Source of the DNA: Fimbriimonadaceae bacterium
Lineage (GTDB): Bacteria; Armatimonadota; Fimbriimonadia; Fimbriimonadales; Fimbriimonadaceae
DNA: 16,226 nucleotides
NCBI GenBank assembly: GCA_014380605.1
Contig: JACMJO010000364.1
Location: 1 to 16,226 of the forward strand
Reading direction: 5' to 3'
Shown here: one piece after another, positions 6,082-14,541 of the stretch
Numbering within the stretch: position 1 is the first letter of the stretch
How the letters are laid out: each line of letters begins with the position of its first letter
Position numbers and translations under genes: made by a program
Notes under the pieces: generated by a model
What the model saw: the letters and a program-made list of their open reading frames with translations, nothing else
Databases searched by the model: none
Told to the model about the DNA's origin: nothing

Positions 6082-6263
6082 TTCTTGCGCTCGCAATGAC
6101 TTTGCTCCTCGTCGGGTGTGGCGAGGAGGCAAAGTCCAAAGCGGATGCGCAGAAGGAGCTTCTAGCCCCGACCGACGTGAACTCTCTTTCGCCAGAGATG
6201 AGAGCCAAGGTAGAGGCCATTCAACGCGGAAACGCAACTGCAACTCAGAAAGCAGGTAGTTGA
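6060..6263 (+). CDS. Small putative lipoprotein
   Basis: A 67-residue protein with an N-terminal hydrophobic segment (ALILALAMTLLLVGC) ending in a lipobox LVGC, so Cys20 is the likely lipidated residue after signal peptidase II cleavage. The mature part is only about 48 residues, hydrophilic, with Glu/Lys/Ala-rich stretches (EEAKSKADAQ, LSPEMRAKVEAIQ). Its ATG lies 22 nt before the end of the pseudopilin gene in another frame, and its TGA shares one base with the next ATG, so it is embedded between two coupled genes. This makes it very likely real despite its size. I do not recognise the family. The context suggests a membrane-attached partner of the pseudopilin or of the secreted beta-helix protein. 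Confidence 0.75.
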   Translation: MGRFAALILALAMTLLLVGCGEEAKSKADAQKELLAPTDVNSLSPEMRAKVEAIQRGNATATQKAGS

Positions 6264-8104
6264 TGCTACTTGCTTTCCTCTTTGCACAAGCAGAGCCTTT
6301 GGTGCCAGTAGCAACCGGAGCGAAAGTTAATGAGGCAGCAGTGAGGGCCACGATTTACGTTCCATCTGCCACACACAAAACGATTCAAAAGGGAATTCAG
6401 GCTGCCCAAAGGAGCCTGACAAAGGGAATTGCGACAAGAATAGTCATTTCTCCCGGAGTTTACAGAGAGTCTGCCGCAAGCATTGATTGGCAGCAGGGTA
6501 AATCCGCCAATACAGCACTGGTCATTGAGGGACGGGGGCAAGTCGTTTGGACCGGTGCAGACGTTTTTCCCCTTTCTAAATGGAAGCGCGAGGGAAGTAT
6601 GTACAAGCACCCTTGGCCACACCAGTGGGGCAATTTTGCTTACTCCTGGAGCGCCAAGGGCTTGGTCGCCCATCGAAGCGAAATGCTCTTTATCAACGGC
6701 CGTCCCTTAACTCAAAGGATCCTCGAACGGTACAAGATAGGTGGAATCGTCCAAGATCCGGATAACGCGGGAAAGGTGTCGTACCAATTCACCGGGGCCA
6801 GGTCTCCAAGCGAAGTTCTCAAGCCTGGCGAGTTTGGCGTTATTGAACGTCCTGGCCCATCGAAAGGCATCTACTTTTGCCCTTTGGATGGACAGGTCCT
6901 CAAAGACAACTCTATCGAGATTTCGGTTCGAAGGAATCTGCTCGACCTTCGCGGTAAAAGCAAAGTAGTTTTGCGAAACATCACCTTCACCCACACAGCA
7001 AACGATGATGGAGACTTTGGGGCAAACAACGCGGTGCGGTTTGCCATTGCCGGGAAGGCTCGATCCAATGACGTTTTGATTGATCGGTGCAAAATTCTCT
7101 GGTCGGCCCAAACTGGCCTGCACATCGACGGAAATCGCTGGACTATTCGAGACTCCGAGTTCTCGTTTAATGGGGGATCCGGATTGGCAAGCGGGAAGTC
7201 AAAGGACATTCTGTGGGAGCGCAACAAAACAAACTTTAACGTATGGCGGCTGTGGCGCGGCGGCGAATTGGGCTATTACACGGGTGGTTTCAAGATGCAC
7301 GAGACTAGCATGCACACCGTGAGCGGTCATCAAGCAATCGGCAACTGCACGATGGGGGCCTGGTGGGATGTTCACTGCCGTGATGTCACTATTGAGAATG
7401 CGGTTTTGGTGGGCAATGCCGCGAACCTCCAATTTGAACTTTGTGAAGGCCCCTTCTACGCAAACAGGCTCGTCGTGGCCGGTGGTCGAGCGCATGATGG
7501 GCAGCTAAGGCTATGGGAGCATGGCAATACGTGGCTGACGAACTCGATCGTTTACTCAGACTATGCGGGCAACGGCAGCACTGGTCTCTACAATCTGAGG
7601 TGGTTTGGTCGAAATGATGTCCATTCAAAGATGGCCAAGATTGCAGCTGGCGTGAATGTCACTAAATCCAACGTGTTCGCAGCGGGACCGAATGTGCCCA
7701 ACTTCGGCCTTATCGACGATATCCGAGGTTCAGAGTGGTATTCGCGCGAACCCATGACTTACCGAGGATCTGACAACATTTTCTGGAGTTCGACCGGCCC
7801 TTCTTTCAAATCCAAATGGATTAAAGACGAAGGACGAACAGGAGAATTGGCACTAAGAGCTATTCCCGTCAATGATTGGATGGTTCCCAAAACATATTCG
7901 GAGAAGAATCCAAGGCATCTCGACCCGCGATTTATCGACCCTAGTCGTCATGACTACCGCTTCTCGAATTCGAGCCCGCTGTACAAATATAGAGGCGACT
8001 ATCTGCAATTTAGATTGAATGACGAAACACGCAGGCAATGGGAGTGGTTTGTCAAATGGTCTAGTTATCAGCCGGATCGGTGGAATGAGCCACCGATAGA
8101 GTAG
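6263..8104 (+). CDS. Secreted right-handed parallel beta-helix protein, likely carbohydrate-active
   Basis: A 613-residue protein. The ATG at 6263 shares a base with the preceding TGA; a TTG one codon earlier is less likely. A short hydrophobic start (MLLAFLFAQA, possible cleavage after AQA) suggests export, though it has no positive charge near the N-terminus. The body shows right-handed beta-helix signs: an N-terminal cap with TIQKGIQAAQ and RIVISPGVYRE, then successive turns such as VVLRNITFTH, VLIDRCKILWS, TIRDSEFSFNGGSGLASG and VTIENAVLVGNAANLQF. This fold is typical of polysaccharide lyases and of some glycoside hydrolases (pectate-lyase-like group). It precedes a second beta-helix enzyme gene, so the two may act in sequence on one polymer. 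The exact activity cannot be assigned from what is visible, and a non-catalytic role is possible. Confidence 0.85.
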   Translation: MLLAFLFAQAEPLVPVATGAKVNEAAVRATIYVPSATHKTIQKGIQAAQRSLTKGIATRIVISPGVYRESAASIDWQQGKSANTALVIEGRGQVVWTGADVFPLSKWKREGSMYKHPWPHQWGNFAYSWSAKGLVAHRSEMLFINGRPLTQRILERYKIGGIVQDPDNAGKVSYQFTGARSPSEVLKPGEFGVIERPGPSKGIYFCPLDGQVLKDNSIEISVRRNLLDLRGKSKVVLRNITFTHTANDDGDFGANNAVRFAIAGKARSNDVLIDRCKILWSAQTGLHIDGNRWTIRDSEFSFNGGSGLASGKSKDILWERNKTNFNVWRLWRGGELGYYTGGFKMHETSMHTVSGHQAIGNCTMGAWWDVHCRDVTIENAVLVGNAANLQFELCEGPFYANRLVVAGGRAHDGQLRLWEHGNTWLTNSIVYSDYAGNGSTGLYNLRWFGRNDVHSKMAKIAAGVNVTKSNVFAAGPNVPNFGLIDDIRGSEWYSREPMTYRGSDNIFWSSTGPSFKSKWIKDEGRTGELALRAIPVNDWMVPKTYSEKNPRHLDPRFIDPSRHDYRFSNSSPLYKYRGDYLQFRLNDETRRQWEWFVKWSSYQPDRWNEPPIE

Positions 8105-8111
8105 GTCAAGA

Positions 8112-10259
8112 ATGAGAGGGCCTACGTACCACGTTTCACCTCGCGGCGACGATTCTAACGTCGGCACTTCGGCTCTACAGCCGCTTGCGACAATTGGAGC
8201 GGCTTTGAGTTCTGTTCGTTATAGCCGACAGAGAGAAGGCAGTGATGTCGTATCGGTCATCAAGGTACATGGTGGAGACTATCACTTGGATGAGCCAATC
8301 AAACTGGGTCCATTGGATAGTCACTTGCGAATCGAGTCGGCAGGAGATGGAGTTCCTACATTTTCTAGCGGGATACAGATCAAAAACTGGAGCAGATCGC
8401 TCGTAGACGGTAAGGAGGCATGGATATCCGATGTGTCAGATCTGTTGGAGGAAGTCGGAGAGTGGCGATCTTTGTTTGTGGACGGAGAAAGACGCCCAAG
8501 GCCCAGGCTTCCAAAGGCTGGGCATTTCTGGATTGAATCTGCTCCCGGCAGTGATCCTCATCCTGATCGAGTGCAGCTGTTTGGGTCAGAGAATCAGTTT
8601 GTCGCAGCGCAGGGCGACTTTCGTGAGTGGCAAAACATAAGGGACATCGATGTTGTTGTTTCTCATTTTTGGATTGATAGCAGGTTGCCGGTAGCGTCAT
8701 ACAATCCAGGAACTCGACTTGTAACGACTCAGCGCCACGCCGTTTTCACACTGGTTGACTCTTGGAGTGGACGGTACGCCAAGTACCACCTCGAGAACGT
8801 CGGCGAAGCGCTCTCGGAGCCTGGCGAGTGGTATCTAGACAAGACAAATCGAACGCTCACATACATGCCAAATCCAGGAGAACACCCTAGTTTTACGGAG
8901 GTCATGGTGCCCAGAGTGTGCCAGCTTCTCAGGATTGATGGGGAGTTGGCTAACCCAGTACAGGATGTAACCGTCCAGGGGCTCGCATTTGAGTGTACAG
9001 ACTGGACTCAACCAGAAGGATATGGAGTCTTTTTTGACCCTTATGCTCCAAGAGTGGCCTGGCGAAAGAGGGACTCATTCGATCACTTTCGAAAGCAAAC
9101 GCCACTGGCGGACGAGTTAGAGTGGGGCAACACGCCTCAGGCCGCACTCCACGTTCCTGGAGTCGTTCTCCTTCATCAGGCAAGGAATTGCACGCTTTAT
9201 GGCTGCACCATTCGACATGGTGGTTGGTATGCAATTTCTATGTATGAAGGCTGTCAACACAATCGAGTTGAACGCTGCCATCTACATGACCTTGGTGCGG
9301 GCGGCATAGTCGCCGACGGCTCCGCGAATGAAGATCTCCCAGAACTGTGGACTTGCAACAACCACTTCCTTGAGAACTCGATTCATGATACAGGTCATGT
9401 TTGGCCGAGCGCTTGCGGCATTGTCACTGCCAATTCTGCTCGAAACTGTATTTCCTACAATGAGATCTCAGATGTAACTTACACCGGAATCTCCGTTGGG
9501 TGGGTGTGGGGTTTTGGTACAAGCATCTCGAGAGGCAATGTTATCGAGGGCAACCATATTCACCACTTGGCACTTCGCGCGGGTCTATCTGACTTAGGCG
9601 GCATATACACGCTTGGCGTCCAGCCAGGAACTGAGGTTCGGGGCAACTACATTCACCACATAGACTCGGCGGTCTATGGCGGTCAGGGGATTTACTTGGA
9701 TGAGGGAAGCTCTCTGATCACCGTAGTGGAGAACGTAGTTCACGACTGTTCTACCCATGCACTTTGCGAGCACTTTGGCCGTGGAAACGTGGTTGAAAGC
9801 AACGTTTTCGCGCACTGTGGATCAGTTCCAAAAGGGAAAGCGGACGACGATTCCGTTGGAAGTTTAATGACGTTTTCAAGGCTTGAAGGCGCGCACCGAG
9901 AGCTTGATTGGCCTCCAAGTCAAACAACTGTCCGACGAAATACCCTTCTGAGTAGTGGAACCCCCATGCTCTTAGATGAGATGTGTCTGCTGGATGATTG
10001 CCATGTAGTGTTCGAGTCGAACAGGTATTGGGACAAGTCCAGCGCCGCCCCTCAAATCGTTCTCAGCCAACCTTTTGCTCGGTTTCGCAAGGATGGTGAC
10101 CCCAAAGCGACCAGGCTTTCCTTCAATGAGTGGCAAAGCAAGGGAATGGATAAAGAAGGTGAGCTTTCTGATCCAGGAGAAATCGTCGTCCCCGCTGCGG
10201 TAGGGCCCCTAGGACCGGTTGGAGCTGAAAGTCAAGACGGAATGTGCAGAAAACTATGA
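8112..10259 (+). CDS. GH141-like parallel beta-helix glycoside hydrolase, no signal peptide
   Basis: A 715-residue protein. It opens with YHVSPRGDDSNVGTSALQPL, a motif common at the start of beta-helix carbohydrate enzymes, followed by LFVDGERRPRPRLPKAG. A long helix core then has turns such as NCTLYGCTIRHGGWYAISMY, CHLHDLGAGGIVADGSAN, NEISDVTYTGISVGW, GNHIHHLALRAGLSDLGGIY and QGIYLDEGSS. The pattern and length resemble family GH141 (characterised members include an alpha-L-fucosidase and a xylanase). Asp494 (SDLGGIY) and Asp530 (YLDEG) are candidate catalytic acids by position only. The ATG at 8112 lies 7 nt after the previous stop, and no hydrophobic leader is present, so the enzyme is probably cytoplasmic and acts on imported oligosaccharides. 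The stop overlaps the next ATG (ATGA). Family assignment is moderately sure; substrate is not. Confidence 0.82.
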   Translation: MRGPTYHVSPRGDDSNVGTSALQPLATIGAALSSVRYSRQREGSDVVSVIKVHGGDYHLDEPIKLGPLDSHLRIESAGDGVPTFSSGIQIKNWSRSLVDGKEAWISDVSDLLEEVGEWRSLFVDGERRPRPRLPKAGHFWIESAPGSDPHPDRVQLFGSENQFVAAQGDFREWQNIRDIDVVVSHFWIDSRLPVASYNPGTRLVTTQRHAVFTLVDSWSGRYAKYHLENVGEALSEPGEWYLDKTNRTLTYMPNPGEHPSFTEVMVPRVCQLLRIDGELANPVQDVTVQGLAFECTDWTQPEGYGVFFDPYAPRVAWRKRDSFDHFRKQTPLADELEWGNTPQAALHVPGVVLLHQARNCTLYGCTIRHGGWYAISMYEGCQHNRVERCHLHDLGAGGIVADGSANEDLPELWTCNNHFLENSIHDTGHVWPSACGIVTANSARNCISYNEISDVTYTGISVGWVWGFGTSISRGNVIEGNHIHHLALRAGLSDLGGIYTLGVQPGTEVRGNYIHHIDSAVYGGQGIYLDEGSSLITVVENVVHDCSTHALCEHFGRGNVVESNVFAHCGSVPKGKADDDSVGSLMTFSRLEGAHRELDWPPSQTTVRRNTLLSSGTPMLLDEMCLLDDCHVVFESNRYWDKSSAAPQIVLSQPFARFRKDGDPKATRLSFNEWQSKGMDKEGELSDPGEIVVPAAVGPLGPVGAESQDGMCRKL

Positions 10260-12634
10260 ACCAGATTCGACCCTGGTGCATCGCATTGCTGGCGGCTCTT
10301 TGCGGAACCACTTTTGCTCAGGTGAAGCTCAGGTTCGTCGTGTGGGATGGAGATGTAAACGCCCAGGTTCTTCGAAATGAGGTGAAGAGATTTGAAGCGG
10401 CCCACCCTGGGATCAAGGTCAACTTTGAAACTGTTACGGCCAATTATCAAGAGAAGCTGATTGCCCAAGTGGCGGCCAAGGTAGCGCCCGATGTCGCGAT
10501 GATGGATCCGGGCAATTTTCAGCGATTAGCCCGTCGTGGAGCACTACACGAACTGAACGAGTTCTTCTCGCTGACTCCAGACTTCGACCTTTCCAAATAC
10601 TATAAGAACTTGGTCGATGCCCATTCTCTTGAGGGCAGACTCTATGTCCTTCCCCGAGACATTGCCCCTTGCGCAAACATTTACTACAACAAGAGACTTT
10701 TTCTCGAGGCCGGAGTTCCATTTCCAGACGGCACCTGGACTTGGGATTTCCAGGAGCGCCCTGAGCTTAGGGAGAAGGACTTTCTTTGGGTGATGCACAA
10801 GCTCACCAAGAAATCAGGCTCGGACCGCCCAACGCAATGGGGATTCGCACCGGCTTGGCGCGAGCTGTTTCGAGACATGGTCTACCTGCAAATGGGGGCA
10901 AGAGCCGTAGATAACTACGAGAGCCCGACAAGAATTCTCTATGACGATCCCCGAATCATCAAGGCAACCCAGTTTGCCTCCGATTTAGCTCTGGTAAATC
11001 GCTGGATTCCCAGTGACACAGAAATCACAAACGTTCTCCAAAGCAACGCTCGCCAGCTCTTTACTCAACAGAAGGTTGCTATGTTCCAAAGCGGAATATG
11101 GGATGTGCCCGAGCTGCGAAAGGAACTTAGACTTGGAACCCCAGGCCACTTTGAATGGGACATTGCTTTGGCACCGGTGTATGCCGAAGGGTCGCGCGCC
11201 TATCCAACGGGAGGATCAGGGTATTGCATTCTGAGGCAAACTCTGCATCCAAGGGAAGCTTGGCTGCTGACCCAATGGATGGCCGGGCCAAATGGGATGA
11301 AAGCCATGGCGAGCGCGGGGCTTGCACAGCCAGCAATCCGAGAACTCGCTCTTGCCGAGCCCTGGATTCCGGGCCCAAACACACCCGCAGAGCAACAGAT
11401 TCCAAAGAACAGGATTATCACGGATCATGCGGCACCTTATGTCGTCTTCTCTCCGACATCTATCTACTGGCCAGAAGTCGGGTCTATTGGGAGCCAAACT
11501 CACGAACTCGTTTATCGAGGATCGGCAAAGGCGAATGAGGTTTTGCCTCCAGCCAATCGCAGGGCGCAAGAGAGGCTCGACGCTTTGCGAAAGGAAGAGC
11601 AGTTGCCGCTGATCGATTGGCGAATTGGAGGAGTACTTGGCTTTGTGCTGATTGGAGCGCTGATTACATGGATTTACGCTCCGGAGATCGGGAAGAAGAA
11701 ACGCACAAATAGGCAGAGGCGAGACAATCGAGCAGGCTACTTCTTCATCTTGCCTTGGTTGATCGGCACGCTTTTGTTTACAGCGGGGCCGATGGCTCTC
11801 TCGTTGCTTATGAGCTTTGCGGATTGGGACATCATTAGACCCGCGAAGTGGAGGGGCTTGGGCAACTATGTTGAGGCGGCCACCTTTGATCCGACTTTTT
11901 GGAAGTCGCTCTCCGTAACCCTTATCTACACCGTGACCGCAGTGCCTCTTGGCGTCGTTGCCTCGCTTGGCTTGGCAATGCTGCTAAACACAAAGGTCAA
12001 AGGTATGGCCCTCTGGAGAACCTGCTACTACCTGCCTTCAATTGCGAGTGCAGTGGCTTCTGCGCTAATCTGGAAGAAGGTCTTTCAGCCTGATGGTGGG
12101 ATTCTCAACGGCGTCATTTACGGCTCGTTTGGACAATGGATAGGGTTGGATCGGCTCCTATTACCCTTTGCCGATGCAACAGGAAGGGTCAACTGGCTAG
12201 GCAGCGAGCAGACTTCTTTGTTTTCCCTGATCCTGATGTCGGTTTGGGGGGCAGGCGCGGGGATGGTCATTCTTCTGGCAGGATTGCAAAACGTGCCTCA
12301 GTACCTCTATGAGGCCGCAACCTTAGATGGTGCAGGACCGCTGAAACGCTTCCGCAATGTGACCCTCCCAATGATCTCGCCAACTCTGTTCTTTAGTCTC
12401 ATAACGGGCTTTATAGGGAGTTTTCAGGTCTTTAGCAGCGCGTTGCTAATGACCGATGGTGGCCCAAACATGTCCACCACATTCTTCATGCTGCACCTTT
12501 ATCGACAGGCATTTTTGAGCTTGAGAATGGGTTATGCATCGGCATTGGCTTGGGTGCTGTTTTTCGTGATTCTTGGATTCACCATCATGCAGCTGAAGAT
12601 GAGCCGTTGGGTCTATTACGAGGGTGCTAAGTAA
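10256..12634 (+). CDS. Fused sugar-binding protein and ABC permease (CUT1 importer, MalE-like plus MalF/UgpA-like)
   Basis: A 792-residue fusion. The ATG at 10256 overlaps the previous stop; the GTG at 10244 is less likely. A signal peptide (CIALLAALCGTTFA, cut near residue 21) leads into a solute-binding domain to about residue 450 (KLRFVVWDGD, RFEAAHPGIKVNFE, DVAMMDPGNFQRLA, LYVLPRDIAP, IYYNKRLFLEAGVP). A transmembrane helix at about 457-480 (VLGFVLIGALITWIYA) follows, then a basic loop (GKKKRTNRQRRDNR) and a six-helix permease from about 493. Its ATPase-contact EAA loop is YEAATLDGAGPLKRF (about 684-698). The added helix and positively charged loop put the binding domain outside and the permease N-terminus inside, so the topology works. 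Separate binding proteins are the rule in this family. It pairs with the permease encoded directly downstream. Confidence 0.92.
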   Translation: MNQIRPWCIALLAALCGTTFAQVKLRFVVWDGDVNAQVLRNEVKRFEAAHPGIKVNFETVTANYQEKLIAQVAAKVAPDVAMMDPGNFQRLARRGALHELNEFFSLTPDFDLSKYYKNLVDAHSLEGRLYVLPRDIAPCANIYYNKRLFLEAGVPFPDGTWTWDFQERPELREKDFLWVMHKLTKKSGSDRPTQWGFAPAWRELFRDMVYLQMGARAVDNYESPTRILYDDPRIIKATQFASDLALVNRWIPSDTEITNVLQSNARQLFTQQKVAMFQSGIWDVPELRKELRLGTPGHFEWDIALAPVYAEGSRAYPTGGSGYCILRQTLHPREAWLLTQWMAGPNGMKAMASAGLAQPAIRELALAEPWIPGPNTPAEQQIPKNRIITDHAAPYVVFSPTSIYWPEVGSIGSQTHELVYRGSAKANEVLPPANRRAQERLDALRKEEQLPLIDWRIGGVLGFVLIGALITWIYAPEIGKKKRTNRQRRDNRAGYFFILPWLIGTLLFTAGPMALSLLMSFADWDIIRPAKWRGLGNYVEAATFDPTFWKSLSVTLIYTVTAVPLGVVASLGLAMLLNTKVKGMALWRTCYYLPSIASAVASALIWKKVFQPDGGILNGVIYGSFGQWIGLDRLLLPFADATGRVNWLGSEQTSLFSLILMSVWGAGAGMVILLAGLQNVPQYLYEAATLDGAGPLKRFRNVTLPMISPTLFFSLITGFIGSFQVFSSALLMTDGGPNMSTTFFMLHLYRQAFLSLRMGYASALAWVLFFVILGFTIMQLKMSRWVYYEGAK

Positions 12635-12636
12635 CG

Positions 12637-13524
12637 ATGGCGACCATCGCAAACCCGGTCGATAGATCTGCTTCAGTATCACGTTCCGGGATTCTGGCCG
12701 AAAAAGGATCGAAGGCCCTGACCCAAGTCGTATTGCTCCTTGGCGTCGCCCTCTTCCTTATGCCCCTCTACGTCATGGTTGCGATGGCGCTTAAAGATCA
12801 AAGCGAAGTTGCAACGACAAGTATCTGGGCATGGCCCAGGCAGCCAACCTTGACGAACTTCAAAGAGGTCCTTTCAAACCCGAATGTAAGTTTTGCTCTC
12901 TTCCTAAAGAACACAACGATCATTGCCGTTACGTCCACCATCGGCGTGGTTATGACGAGCGCTATGGCTGCATTTGCTTTTGCTCGAATCGAGTTTGCGG
13001 GGCGCGATCGGCTGTTCGTCGTACTGCTAGCAACGATGATGCTTCCGGGAATCGTTACGATGATTCCAACCTACGTAATGTATGCCCAAATAGGTTGGGT
13101 CAATACATTCAAGCCTCTGATAGTTCCGGCCTTCTTTGGCGGTGGCGCGTTCAACATCTTCCTTTTGCGCCAGTTTTATATGGGAATTCCCCGTGAGCTG
13201 GACGAGGCCGCTTTTTTGGACGGCGCAGGTCACTGGACAGTCTTCTGGCGCGTATTGATGCCCTTGGCGAAGCCCGCATTGGTTACTGTGGGCGTCCTAT
13301 CGTTCATGGGCGCATGGCGCGACTTTATGGGCCCACTCCTTTACCTAAACGAGGCTAGCAATCAGACCCTTGAAGTTGGGTTGAGAACGTATACCGCCCT
13401 TCAGGCCGAAAAGTGGCACCTTCTGATGGCAGGATCTGTCTTGGTCATGATCCCCATCATCATCGTGTTCTTTATCGGACAGCGGTCCTTTGTGAAAGGG
13501 ATCGTCATGACGGGAGGCAAATGA
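12637..13524 (+). CDS. ABC sugar permease, MalG/UgpE-like (CUT1 family)
   Basis: A 295-residue inner-membrane protein of normal length, starting 2 nt after the previous stop, with a GAGG ribosome binding site inside the end of the upstream gene. About six hydrophobic segments are visible (VVLLLGVALFLMPLYVMVAM; TTIIAVTSTIGVVMTSAMAA; LFVVLLATMMLPGIVTMIP; LIVPAFFGGGAFNIFLL; ALVTVGVLSFMGAW; VLVMIPIIIVFFIGQ). The EAA loop ELDEAAFLDGAGHWTVFWRV (from about residue 186) docks the ATPase. It would form the translocation pore with the fused permease. No ATPase gene is present in the window, so a shared MsmK/UgpC-type ATPase encoded elsewhere is expected, as is common for CUT1 importers. Confidence 0.95.
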   Translation: MATIANPVDRSASVSRSGILAEKGSKALTQVVLLLGVALFLMPLYVMVAMALKDQSEVATTSIWAWPRQPTLTNFKEVLSNPNVSFALFLKNTTIIAVTSTIGVVMTSAMAAFAFARIEFAGRDRLFVVLLATMMLPGIVTMIPTYVMYAQIGWVNTFKPLIVPAFFGGGAFNIFLLRQFYMGIPRELDEAAFLDGAGHWTVFWRVLMPLAKPALVTVGVLSFMGAWRDFMGPLLYLNEASNQTLEVGLRTYTALQAEKWHLLMAGSVLVMIPIIIVFFIGQRSFVKGIVMTGGK

Positions 13525-13623
13525 TAAGCCAATGATCCCGGACTTTCACTTCGTACAATTTGCGTTTGGACGGCCGCTTGGGTGGTCACCACTGCATCAC
13601 TGGACTTACAGGAGAATCAGAAA

Positions 13624-14490
13624 ATGACAAGTATTCATGAGATCAATGTAATGCAGGCTGAGGTCGCCTCTGGCCGACTAGACCCGGTTCGCCATGCCCA
13701 GGCGCTCAAAGCCCTTCGCGAGGATGGAATTGTTGTTTTGAACGGCGTAGTGGCTGAGGAGTCGATCAGAACCCTGCGTGTGCGCTCGTTGGAGGACACA
13801 CGACAGCTGACTGAGCGTAAAGACGTGCCTTTTAATTGGACAAAAGGAAACATTCAGCAGGCGCCCCCACCATTTGCGCCCTTCCTATTCCGAGATGTCT
13901 TGGTAAATGATGTGGTGATTTCGGTGACCAAAGGAATTCTTGGTCCAGGGTTAAAAAATGGGTTTTACAGTGGGAACACCGCATTGCCAAGCGAATCACG
14001 GCAACCGGTTCATGCCGACGAAGGACAACTTTGGCCAAGTTTGGTTAACGTGCCACCGGCTCACTCTTTGGTGGTCAACATCCCACTCGTCGATATGGGC
14101 CCAGAGAACGGAAGCACCGAGGTATGGCCCGGTACTCACTTAGACCCTACAATCGCGATTCAGGGAGGAGACATCGTCTTAATGCAAGAAAAGGTTGATG
14201 AGCGCCGTTCGATTTGTCCGCCTCTGCAGCCCGTGGTAAAGGCTGGATCAGTAATCATTCGCGATATCAGAATGTGGCATGCCGGCATGCCAAATCGAAC
14301 TTCCAACCCGCGCCCCATGATTGCGATGATCCATAACGTATCTTGGTGGACAGTGGGCAAAGTCAAATTTGCGAAGGGATCGGAGTCGTTCTTAGAACAC
14401 ACCGACCTCACGTGGTGCGTGGAATACTCGGACGAGTCGATCGACCACATTTCAGGTGTGCAAGGTTACAAGTCCGAAGCGGCAACGTAG
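13624..14490 (+). CDS. Phytanoyl-CoA dioxygenase (PhyH) family Fe(II)/2-oxoglutarate-type oxygenase
   Basis: A 288-residue cytoplasmic protein. The ATG at 13624 is chosen over the GTG at 13582 because AGGAGA lies 9 nt upstream. It begins with the family pattern QALKALREDGIVVLNGVV. The metal site is visible: PVHADEG gives His130 and Asp132, and MWHAGMPNRT gives His219. Arg230 in NPRPMIAM is the likely 2-oxoglutarate carboxylate contact. GSTEVWPGTHL is another standard PhyH stretch. Members hydroxylate or oxidatively modify small molecules, and many in sugar loci of environmental bacteria have no known substrate. It follows the permease gene after a 99-bp gap with an early TGATAA double stop and a weak TACAAT (13554-13559). 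It may be the last gene of the operon or have its own weak promoter. Confidence 0.9.
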   Translation: MTSIHEINVMQAEVASGRLDPVRHAQALKALREDGIVVLNGVVAEESIRTLRVRSLEDTRQLTERKDVPFNWTKGNIQQAPPPFAPFLFRDVLVNDVVISVTKGILGPGLKNGFYSGNTALPSESRQPVHADEGQLWPSLVNVPPAHSLVVNIPLVDMGPENGSTEVWPGTHLDPTIAIQGGDIVLMQEKVDERRSICPPLQPVVKAGSVIIRDIRMWHAGMPNRTSNPRPMIAMIHNVSWWTVGKVKFAKGSESFLEHTDLTWCVEYSDESIDHISGVQGYKSEAAT

Positions 14491-14505
14491 GCTCGCCACT
14501 AGGCT

Positions 14506-14536
14506 TGATCGACTTCCAAAACATGGATGTCGATCA
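14506..14536. terminator. Possible bidirectional terminator between convergent genes
   Basis: An inverted repeat TGATCGAC (14506-14513) and GTCGATCA (14529-14536) with a 15-nt loop lies between the stops of the PhyH gene and the convergent glycosidase gene. The stem is 8 bp with no U tract on either strand, so terminator function is uncertain, although the location fits. Confidence 0.4.
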
Positions 14537-14541
14537 GGTCG

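Noticed and set aside
13580..13593. Palindrome GTGGTCACCAC before the PhyH gene
   Set aside because: Arms are only 5 bp with no second copy and no clear promoter beside it; too weak to call an operator.
13582..13623. Earlier GTG start for the PhyH gene
   Set aside because: It lacks a ribosome binding site, while AGGAGA stands 9 nt before the ATG at 13624, and the extra residues are not family-like.
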